A DNA stretch of 64,000 nt, taken from positions 52,095,762-52,159,761 of the forward strand of contig CP136061.1 of the NCBI GenBank assembly GCA_032622095.1, read 5' to 3'. The notes beneath the pieces are model-generated. The model was not told the DNA's origin. It did not search any database and was given only the letters and a program-made list of their open reading frames with translations. Both the position numbers and the translations under genes were made by a program. Shown in pieces: positions 46,901-58,900 of the stretch. The stretch comes from Siphonodentalium dalli. Taxonomy: Eukaryota > Mollusca > Scaphopoda > Gadilida > Siphonodentaliidae. Numbering within the stretch: position 1 is the first letter of the stretch; the number at the start of each line of letters is the position of its first letter.

Positions 46901-49900
46901 TTACTCTTTGCATCACTTCCCTCATCTGATAATCACCAAACATCATATTGATCTTGATATTGATTTACTAGATGGGAGATATAAAATGATTTTGAATTTC
47001 ATTGAAAAAAATGGCCACCATTGGCCATATTGGATTTACTTTATATATATCTCTTCAAGTTGATATCTAGTATTACTCAGACATTTCAACTTTCTGCATT
47101 CCTAATCGCTCCATTGACTGTAACACATGAAATTATCCCCGCTCTAAGTTGAGCTACAGTGTCATCGACACTTTGATTTGTAACTCATCGAAATGTAACC
47201 AAATTCAAACTTGGCCTTTGTCTATTAAGAGATTCAGTTGAATTTTTGAAAAATCAGATAACTAAAAGTAAAGTTATCATCCAGAAACACATATAATTTT
47301 CACCTTTTAAGTCGACATGGACCATAACTCTGGGGAAACAAATCCAAATTTGAACTTGACCTATATCTTCATGTGGTTAAACCACATACCAAATTAAAAA
47401 AGATGCGACATCGGTTTGAGTTATTGTGTGTTTTATTAGGATATTATATGAAATGCATGACCCAATTACAAATTCATCAATCACAGAACAGGATTTAGTG
47501 TAACACACACACAGGCTATGTAATTATTTATATTTACAGTCAACGTATATTAAAGGTACTCAACCCGATAAAACTCCTCTCAATTACTATTTCAATGGCT
47601 TCGGGGGTCAAAAATATTTGATTCGAGTCGAGGAAGTCACCCATCAAAGCTCAGATTTGTTAGATATCGATTTTAGAAATCTATTATTTTTCATTATCGG
47701 GAATACTATCTGGCCCAGAACTCAGTCAAAATTGCGTAAAAATTACCACTTGATTTTAGAGTTATTCATCCTTGTCTGTTTGAATAGATTTGGAGTACAC
47801 ATCCAGAGCAGATTACGGCAGTTATTGGTACTCATCTCGAGAACATAACAAATTTGAAAAATCAATATCTAATAACTCTGAGCTTTGTTTGATGGGTTCC
47901 TCGACTCGAATCAAATATTGTTTACCCCCAAAGCCAAAGAAATAGTAATATAGGACCCTCTGATCGGATTGTTGTTGTTGGAATCTGTTGAGATGGGGAA
48001 CCTCTTTACGGGTTGAGTACCTTTAACCCTTTGAGTGCCAAAATAAGCCTGTTAAAGAATATAAGAATAAATTATTAAAATTGTAAAAAAAACAAAAAAA
48101 TTGTTGGGCCAATGCATTCTCTTATATATGCGAGGCGACCTATGGTCGACTCGCATATATAAGAGAATGCATTGGCACAGGGTATATGGGTTGATACAAA
48201 AATCGACCTGGCACTCAAAGGGTTAAAAGAGTAGCTGGCATCAACTTCAAAAATAATTTGCCAATTTCAATCATGCAATATGAACACAAACGGGGGTCTA
48301 GGTACTCACCACATGATGTAATTTCCTACGACCAACCAACATCCGGCATTAGAGTTCCATAGTATGAATGCATATATAAGTGATATAGATATTTTTGTGT
48401 AGCCTCACCTTCTTAGTAAGAAGTAGTTACCAGCAAATATCCTTCCTCTTACAAAATCATTGAAGCCCTCGTCGCGAGTTTGTGCATACAATGATTCTGT
48501 TGAATCCTCATCACTGCCTCTGTGACCTACAGAGCAAAGATTCACAATGAAAGCCAAGGAAGTTATAATATAGCCATCAAGGACCTGCAAATATTTGATA
48601 TTAATTTTATTATTAAGAGATTCAGTTGAATTTTAGAAAAATCAGATAACTAAAAGTAAAGTTATCATCCAGAAACCAATATAATTTGCACCTTTTAAGT
48701 CGACATGGACCATAACTCTGGGGAAACAAATCCAAATTTGAACTTGACCTATATCTTCATGTGGTTAAACCACATACCAAATTAAAAAAGATGCGACATC
48801 GGTTTGAGTTATTGTGTGTTTTATTGGGATATTATATGAAATGCATGACCCAATTACAAATTCATCAATCACAGAACAGGATTTAGTGTAACACACACAC
48901 AGGCTATGTAATTATTTATATTTACAGTCAACGTATATTAACCCTTTGAGTGCCAGGGGCCGACCTCATCGGCCCTAAACCTACAAAATAAGTCTGTTAA
49001 AGAATATAAGAATAAATTATTAAAATTGTAAAAAATTGTAAAAAAAAGAAAAAAAAGCTGTGTATTAAAAACATAGGAATTTTGTTATTTTTTGGTGATT
49101 ATTGCTCTGCTATCCACGCGTTTCATTGATTTCTGTGACAGTGCATTGTGCAGTACTAATTAATTATTGCTCTGCTATCCACGCGTTTCATTGATTTCTG
49201 TGACAGTGCATTGTGCAGTGCTAACTAATTATTGCTCTGCAATCCACGCGTTTCATTGATTTCCGTGACAGTGCATTGTGCAGTGCTAACTAATTATTGC
49301 TCTGCAATCCACGCGTTTCATTGATTTCTGTGACAGTGCATTGTGCAGTGCTAACTAATTATTGCTCTGCTATCCACGCGTTTCATACGTTTCATTGATT
49401 TCCGTGACAGTGCATTGTGCAGTGCTAACTAATTATTGCTCTGCAATCCACGCGTTTCATTGATTTCCGTGACAGTGCATTGTGCAGTGCTAACTAATTA
49501 TTGCTCTGCTATCCACGCGTTTCATTGATTTCCGTGACAGTGCATTGTGCAGTGCTAACTAATTATTGCTCTGCAATCCACGCGTTTCATTGATTTCTGT
49601 GACAGTGCATTGTGCAGTGCTAACTAATTATTGCTCTGCTATCCACGCGTTTCATACGTTTCATTCATTTCCGTGACAGTGCATTGTGCAGTGCTAACTA
49701 ATTATTGCTCTGCAATCCACGCGTTTCATTGATTTCCGTGACAGTGCATTGTGCAGTGCTAACTAATTATTGCTCTGCTATCCACGCGTTTCATTGATTT
49801 CCGTGACAGTGCATTGTGCAGTGCTAACTAATTATTGCTCTGCTATCCACGCGTTTCATTGATTTCCGTGACAGTCAACCTACAGTAATGCTCCAAGTAA

Positions 49901-52900
49901 TCGACTCCTTTAACCACAGCAGAATTATGGGTAACTTTTCAGGATTTAGTCGGAAATATTGCTTGTTGCCATTCACAACAACAATAGTCAACAAATACAT
50001 TAAATGAAAAATAATCAATAAATTCAGCAGAAAGCTCTCAGTGAGAGCTTTCCGATGAATGGCAACAAGCCATATTTCCAACTAAATCCTGAAAAGTTAC
50101 CCATAATTCTTCTGTGGTTAAAGGAGTCGATTACTTAGAGCATTACTGTATATATTTGATTCAACTTTTTAACAAATAGTATTTTTGAATGACTAATAAT
50201 GGTCAATGCGAAAGTGATGCAGATATCGGTAATCTTTTAACCCTTTCATGACGTGCTGTGCTGGTGCATTCTCTTATATATGTGAATCTCCCATAGGAGC
50301 TTCGCATATATAAGAGAATGCACTGGCTTACAAGGACAAGGTAAATATTGTTAGGTCAATACATTCTCTTATATATGCGAGGCTCCGTATGGGAGACTTT
50401 CATATATAAGAGAATGTATTGGCACAGGGTTTTCGCAAAATTTCAATAAGCTCCAGTCATGAAAGGGTTAACAGCCACATGACTGCTGTGAGTTATAAAT
50501 AATATATAAAGTGTATTTACTTTTCTTAAAAGCTACTGTCCAACATTCATTTATCATGGTGACAGTGATTTTTGATAACAATCTGATTTGTTAAGTGATT
50601 TGAGAAATGCCCAACCCATCGATCGGAACGTCATGACTCCTAATCTGCACAAATATATTTTTATGAGTGTGCACTTGTAGTATGCACGTGGCTGGAACCA
50701 CAGTGTTCTTTGTGACAATGGGGGATCAAAAGTGCAAATTGTACACCTTGAGTCAACTACAAGGAAACTGAGTGTAAAAATTATAACTTCCACCTTTTGT
50801 CATAAAACGGTAAATCGATGGACAAGGGAATTCCATTTTGTGTCGTCATTTGGTAAATTTTGTTGAAAATGACTCATATCTAAGGCTTTCGAAATAAAGT
50901 AATCGAAAAATAAAGTTGAATTACAACTTTTTTGCAAAATGTTTAACCTATTTGGTGAAATAATATTCTCAGTTCATTCAACAATCGCGAAACAGCCGCG
51001 ATGGTGCAGTTATAGCAACAGATATGAGGGGAAATATATACCGGATAGTAAAGGCCTATATACTTTCATGGTTCTCATACATTACAGGTGCAAAGACTAT
51101 AAAATATTTGATTCAATATTCAAATCAATTTCGAATTTCTGATCGGGTATTCGATTCAAGTGAAAAATTTGTATTCACAGGACCCTAGTAGTCATAAAGT
51201 GCAGTCTGCAGAATGTTTTATCTTCCACAAATAAAACTTGAGAGACTATTTGACAGAAATATTTAGCACACAAAGAATTGGACCAAGTTTTCTCGGTCTA
51301 CAAGATTGGTTGGGTTGATGTTGTTTTGGACAGAGTCCCCTCCCATTACGTTTCTATAATGGACTTTATACCCAGAATTGTGGGCGGGAGTTATCTTGCA
51401 TTTATGTCTTGATGTGAAGTCAAATGGATGATTTGCGATTCTGAACATAGAGGGCAGCCTTTCCCAAGCATGATGATATCAAACATGCATATATCAGAGG
51501 TCTGTTAAATGTCAAAGCAACATGGTTTATAAGTAAATGAAGCCTTGTTTTCCAGAGAATTTTTATTTGTCGCACCATCAGAAAATGCATGTAAACAATA
51601 CATTAAATGATGGTATCACCACTTAACTTCATCTATCAAGGTAAATGATATATCATTTTGAAGACAGATTAATAGCGGACATGTCAGATGATTAACCACA
51701 TTCAGGGGTTCAATGAATGCCCGAGGTCTGTGTATACATGAAGTACATCTCTTGAATGAAAGTCCATTATAGAAGAGTAACGGGAGGGGACTCGGTCCAA
51801 AAACAGCATCAACCCAACTGATATACCAAGCTGTTGTGGACCGAGAAGACTTGGTCTATCAGAGAATATGGAAATTTTAATATTGCAAACTAAGAATTGA
51901 TGATCTGTATCAGTTTTATGGACTAACATCTGTTTCAAAGTCATGTGTCTAAACCTAGTAATTTTGGCATCTATGTGGTTACATTTAGGTAACTTTATTT
52001 CAAACAATCAGGAAGGCAATTGTATTCCGAGAAAATGTAGAAGGGCATATTGTTGCACTATCACAATTTGGAGAATACCAAAATGTATCAAAATTGTCAA
52101 GAATGCTGACAACATGTTTAAAACTGAACATGAATGTTGCCTGAAACACAAGCACACTCACCAAACTGGATGCCATCATATCTGGCCATATTGGATGCCA
52201 CTTCACAGCAGCATAGAACACTGTAGCACATTATAGAGTATTGTGTGTGAGGTAGTGAGACTTCACTCACTTTGGCACCAGCCTTCTCAAACAAGTCAGC
52301 TGCATTCTTCCATGCTTCTAAGACATCCTGACTCGTTCCTGGGGCATGATATTCCTGTAATAGATTATCAACAATTGATTTGAATTTGAACAAACTATAA
52401 GATAAGATTTGTGAGGCTCAGTCGCTCCATGGTTTAACCCTTTCAATTAAATATATGGGCGGCCTTCCCTGTGGGTTAAATAGTGTTAAAATAGTCTCAT
52501 CCACTAAAACCACCATAAACAGGAAGAATATTATATAAGAGACAGATATTGTTCTTATACCAATCATAAATATTGCGTACATTGCATGTTATTGTCACAT
52601 TTGTTATGTAAACAAACATCAAAAACATTAGGGAACCGATTGTTTACTACCATATCGTCCAATGAAAATGTTCCGTTACGCTGTGGAATGCTTAGATAAA
52701 ATTATTGGTGTAAACCAACAATCGCATTCAAATCACACCAAATTTTATTTTAATGACCCATTCTAACCACTGTCAGTTCAAAATCAAGGTAATCCACATT
52801 GCTCCATAATTGGGAAATGATCAGACAGAAAACGTGTACATAATATAATTGTTCTTGCAAAGAGATGAATATTTAGTTAGTATTTTCTCCTAACCTATAT

Positions 52901-55900
52901 ATGGTAATACATACCAAATAAAGAATATTACTATGAGTCGTATTGTGACTTGTAAGTTGTAGTTGCACCAAATTAGGGGTTTTACAACAGACGTATAAAG
53001 CGTATAAATCTAAATAAGGAAATGGCACAATATCGTGACTTCTTATAAACAATCCACTGCGCTTTTTGTGAGAAACTAAACAACAGTCGACAATGTATGT
53101 TCTCTCGGACACAAAGCGTGTTTTGTGAATAATATCACATTCATATCATTATTATGATATATATATATACTATTAGTATATTCTTGAGGAAATTATTTTA
53201 ATTTCATGTTATTTACAAATTAAAACCTACAACAAAGGCTGCCCGTCCCTTTAAAGATCCTGTATGGTGCATTCTCTTATATATGTGAATCTCCCATAGG
53301 GAGACTTCTCCCAATTGAAACCTCATGGCTCAACCAAATAAACAACAGTCTAATACAAAGTATACGTGTATAACTGAATGGGAGAAGTCAATTTTATCAG
53401 TGAATTAGTCCAGAAGTCTCCCTGAGAAATACAAGTTTTTTGCAACTTCAATTTATGACACAAGTGAAAAATTTTGATTTTGTGTTTCTAGAGGTGGGTG
53501 TTGAAAAATGTTCAGGAAAAAACTTGCTATTAAACGGAAAAAATATTTGGATCGATGGGTGTGTGGGTGCCAAAAAATGGCCAAAGGTTAAAAAGTGTCT
53601 GAACATTTTTTTCTGACATGATATATCCAGCAAATAATATTTAGTGGATGAGAGTGTAAATAATCACTCTATTAAAGTACAAACCTTTGGTATACCAATA
53701 TGAAGCCCCTTGACATCAATGTTATCAGGCAGACTGAAGTGTTTGAACTTGTCTCGCACAGTTGTGGAGTCATGTATATCATGGCCAGCAAGAATATCTA
53801 CAAAGAATTACCTCAAAATTCAAGAGCTATAGTGCAGTGACTGTAAGGCCATCAAATGAATACCTATTCAGCCCTCAGAATTAGCTACGGCAAAAGTTGA
53901 TACCGTAGAAAAAGCCATAGAAGCCAATATAGAATTTCATGCAATTCTAAAGCAATGCCAGAAACATCAATTAAAGGGTTGCCTATGATATATATTGATG
54001 AAAGAGGAAGATCGGCTTTTTATTTTTACTAGAACTCGAAAATATATGGATGTACAGACTATGTTATGAACAAATTCATTCAATTTTCCATATAGTCTAT
54101 AAAATGTCTAAAAATATAATAGTAGATAAATAAAGACATAAAGAAATTTTACAAATAAAAAGTATTTGATGGGACCATCTTCGAATATATAAGAGAATGC
54201 ATTGACTTACAAGGTCAAGGTAAATATTGTTAGGCCAATGCATTCTCTTATATACGCGAGTCTCCCTATGGGAGGCTCGCATATACATGTATAAGAGAAT
54301 GCATTGGGACAGGGTTTTCGCAAAATTTCGAGAAGCTCCAGTCATTGAAGGGTTAATGTACATCAGAAAGGGAAGCAGAGAAGTGGATACAAAAATACAT
54401 ATACAGCTGTGCTGATCATTACTGAAAATGAAAATTTTGTTTTATCCTATAAAGTTGTGAAAATATTATCGAGACAAGACATACTGAGTATGATTGATGA
54501 ATCATCCACTGTCCTTGTGAACACTCCTGGAACATCCATGGAATTTACCAAAGGTATGAGGCCATGGCGGGATAAAAGGCCATAAGATGGTTTTAGTCCC
54601 ACAACACCACAGTAAGTTGCCGGAATCCTCACAGACCCTCCAGTATCTGATCCAAGTGCCCTGGAAATAAAGTTGCAGTGAGTTCAGTAGATTTTTTCTA
54701 AAACAATATTAAACTTCAACAATAACCAGTAACATTTAACTCTTCCATGACTGGAGCCTCCTGAGAATTTGCAAAAACCCTGTGCCAATGCATTCTTATA
54801 TATGCAAGCCTCCCATGTAGGGAGCCTCTCATATATATAAAGAGAATGCATTAGCCTAACAATATTTACAATGACCTTGTAAGCAAGTGCACTCTCTTAT
54901 AAATGTGAGGCTCCCTATGGGAGATTCACATATATAAGAGAATGCACTGGCACATGATCTTTATTGTTCTGCACCAGCGCTGCTCCCATCATGAAACGGT
55001 TAATTCTTTATAAGGCCATTAAAATAAAATATATGTGTTAGAACTCATGCAATTAGATCTCAATTTTGAGATGAGGGAGGGAGGCTATTAATTTGATTGT
55101 TTTCTCCAAATCTGGAAAACATACTCCAGAACCCACCCCCCCCCCCCACCCAAAAAAATTAGACTCCAATATTTTTACAGAAAATATTGAAAAAATAATT
55201 TTATCAGGATTTTAAAGTGAACATTTCAGTGATGAGGGAGGTGCCTAATTAACATGGATGTAAATAGTTTGAGGAGGACTTTAAGAATCCTAACATAGAT
55301 CACTCAGTGTACTTCCATCTGTTGTCTCTGCCATTCTATCAGTTATTGTATAATAACCTCAATATCCAAAACCCAAAGATTTATATCTATTTCTATACTT
55401 TGTTTTAAAGCTGATATATCTATTTTATTATGGTTTTAATGTGAAAATTAAAAAATCCCGTACAAGGTTCATCAGACTCGTTGAAAGCTAAATTTGCTGT
55501 CTATGGCATCTAGCTTCACCAAATTCACCCTCTGAATTTGGTGATGCTAGCCCATTGTGCTAGGGTCCTGCAAATATTCGTTATTCAATTCGAGATTCGA
55601 TTCGAAAGTCAAATTTGATTCGAATTGGAGTCAAAATTTCCAACACGAAATTTTGAATATACACTGACGAAAAAGTAGGCTGTTTACGGACAAGTACACA
55701 CGTCCATCTTAGCTGTTTCTGTGACATTTAATTCCCGAAAATTATGAATATATGCACCTTATAATTTGTATTCTACATCGCGAATGTTCACATGCTATTA
55801 AATATTATTAAGTATAGCCAGTAATAAGCCACTATATGATGATTAAATAAGTCTGAATTTAACATGATAGTCAAAGCCAATGGATCGACGATGCCTGTAA

Positions 55901-58900
55901 ATTATAACAGCTATGAGACTAGTGTTGAAACGATTAGTGAATTTCAGAGTCGACTAGTCGAGGCCCAAAAGTCGCGTTGCGTCGACTAGTCGGTACCCGA
56001 TATCAAAACTTTCAAACATAACATTGTACGGAAAATTCATTGTACATGGCGTACACTGATGACTGATGCAATGGTGTTCTATTGCGTTGCGCATTTCCCT
56101 GCATACACACCAATTTATTTGGGAAATAATACTGTAAACATCTTGATATTTATCCAACACACTGAATGTAATTATATAATTAGACATGTGGTGGATAATG
56201 ATTAGATACACAATTCATTTATACAGGTTTTAAATTTAATATCAGCGTTCGAGATTATTTAGTTTAGTCACGTGATCACCAATAAACCGGTGCCGAGCGG
56301 TGTCACTATAAAATGTTAATGTTCCGACTATATACGCCCTATAGTATAGGCTACGTTGTAGAATACGATAGCCAGTTCTTAATGTCAGTATCATTTATAT
56401 GCGGTAGCACAAATGACGTCACCTTAAGCGACCTGCACCCAGCATCGCATCATAATCCGACGGTGCGAGATCAATGGAAATATACACAGTGTCTGTATCA
56501 AAGCGGTCTCGGACAAACTACAACGCCGCGTCAATCATTGCCATCATGTCTTTGACCTCAAACGACGAGTGAGACATTGTGTTGTCAATTTCATTCGTCC
56601 AATTAATAGTCGGGTCACCGGTCCGTGTGTGTCTATACTAGTAACACTGTCAATTCCGGGTGCCACCAAACGTTATACTTACCATAACTTACGCGCAGTT
56701 AACACCGTTTATGCCAGAATCGATCTTGAAAATGTTATACATGAAACTAATACACAATATTCCGACTAGTCGACGGCAAAATTCAGAGTCAACGTTCTGA
56801 CATTTCAGCGTCGTCTACGATTAGTCGATTAATCGTTTCAACCCTATATGAGACTGAGCAACCGCTAGCTTTGGCCGCCGACTATCCGTCTCAGATTCCG
56901 CATACTGTAATATCGCTGAGAATGTAAACAACACATGTGGGCGGTGTTTTCTTTTGAAGTTGACTTTCAGTTTCGGAGCATTCCTTGACACTTGACTAAT
57001 ACATTGTATGTCTGCAAATTGCATTTTAGCCCTGTCTTGTTTTGCGACTGTTGTTGCATCTTCAAGTTTATAACAACGGGTGTTTTCGAATGCCGATTTG
57101 CAATTTTGCATGTACATGCAAACTCTACAAATTTCGTGTGATTTCAGTTCCAATAATCTGTTTAGTGGTTATATATTAATCGTAGTGATGGCTGCATGGA
57201 CTTTTTTATCTGGTTTTTTTTCTCGACAGTTATCAATTGAAGTTAATAGTATCGCGAATGATGGTTGATCACCACATAAGTTATGATGGTACTTCATAGA
57301 ACGTTTCACAAATCGTCTAATCATTGACAAAACTTGCTTAATTGAGAATGCAACACACGAGTATGATTCGATATTCGATTTGATTTCTTCGATTCGATTC
57401 GATCAAAATCTCCAATTCGCAGGACCCTACATTGTGCTGGATTTCACCCTCGTTTCAAGGCTAGAGTAGAAGACCAATACAATCTGAGAGATTAAATTTT
57501 GGCTTTGTTATTCACATTCCATTCCTTTGGTTGGCAAGCCTGAATTTAGTGTGTCTGACATTTGCAGAATGAGGTCCCCAAAGGGTTAGTTTAGTGATGC
57601 TATCACACACGGTGGGCTAGCATCACCAAATTCACCCTCTGGAGACCTCTGGCAAGTATCTGTAGTCTCTAATTAACATTGATTTTAGTACTTTTTCCCT
57701 CTGTTCAGTTTCTATATAATTTGCAGAAGATGAATTGCATAAACGAGGTGACTAATGGGTGAACATCACCAACTTCAACTGGGGAACTTCAATCTGATCC
57801 TAGGTCTCCCATAGCAGTTGAGGCCTAAGTAGAATGAGGTTCCCCGATGGTAAATTTAGTGACACTAACCCGCCATTCAGGATAGTGTCGCTAAATTCAC
57901 CCTCAGTCAGGCTCTGGTGACCTCATTCTGCAAATGACAGACACACAATTTCAAGGCTTGCTTCTGTAACTATTCAACTCACGCAAAAGCCATCCCAGAG
58001 GCAACAGCCACAGCACTCCCACCTGAACTGCCACCCGCCACATGCCACATGTCAGGGGCTTGTTCTGTCAACGTAGCCATGCTTTTCTGCTGGCATTTAT
58101 TAGCCACCCTCCTGCTGTAGGATTCCGATGTGTGAATGCTTCTAGTGCCTGCTTGTTTTCTGACAGATCCCTTATTTTGAGTAGCATGTGTTGCTTGGGA
58201 CTCTTCATGACTGTCTGTTTCTCGCATTTGGAATCTGTAGTTCCACGGATTTCTTACAGATCCATATATGCTATCCAGAGTTCCTGACCTACAACATAAG
58301 TTTTTGTTTTGTTAGGTTAATTTCATTGCAAATTTCAAGAATATTTCATATAGGAAACTAAACTTAATTGTTCTTTATTATTTCAGTTACACAAATTGAA
58401 GATTTCAAACTTATCATCTACTTAGATCATACCATGAATCTCTAATCTGGCTAACACCCGTAGAGATCATATTCCACCAGTACAAAATCTGGGAACTTTA
58501 AATATTGACTCACCCCATGGCAAACTCATCCATATTGGTTTTCCCCACAGACATAGCTCCACTTCCAACAAGTTTCTCAACAACTGTGGCATTATATGGA
58601 GGGATGTAGTTCTTCAACATATGGGAGCTGCAGGTAGTTCGAACTCCAGTGGTACAATAGTTATCCTTGATAGCGATTGGCACTCCTTCAAGTTTTCGTT
58701 GTTCACCTGAACGTGGAATTGAATACTACAATTGATAATCTGTCTGGCATGCTGCAGATAGAGCCATGTTAATATTAACCAAATATGGCCACCTTTTATT
58801 TTTAAAAGGCAACTGAGAAAAAAAAAATAATATTCTCTAATTCCTTATATTGTTGGCTAATATATGTGAATAAGCAAAAGTGCAAAAGTAAAAAAACATT

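Larger units (their letters stand above)
55500..57460. mobile_element. GCAGAATGAGGTC MITE core split by a hAT-like element
   Basis: The left part ATTTGGTGATGCTAGCCC and the right part GGATTTCACCCTCG are the two arms of this family's palindrome, separated by the insertion at 55561-57429. Confidence 0.75.

Noticed and set aside
49095-49876. Satellite units as tandem small-RNA or 5S genes
   Set aside because: The 65-bp unit lacks internal promoter boxes I could recognise and is too short for 5S rRNA.
18440-50420. ATTCTCTTATATATGCGAG palindromes as a CRISPR-like array
   Set aside because: They are pairs of inverted arms inside TTAA-flanked MITEs in a eukaryotic genome, not evenly spaced direct repeats with unique spacers.
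56313-57153. Open frames inside the nested hAT-like elements
   Set aside because: Neither the plus-strand 80-codon nor the minus-strand 110-codon frame shows a BED finger or hAT dimerisation motif, so they are not called as transposase.
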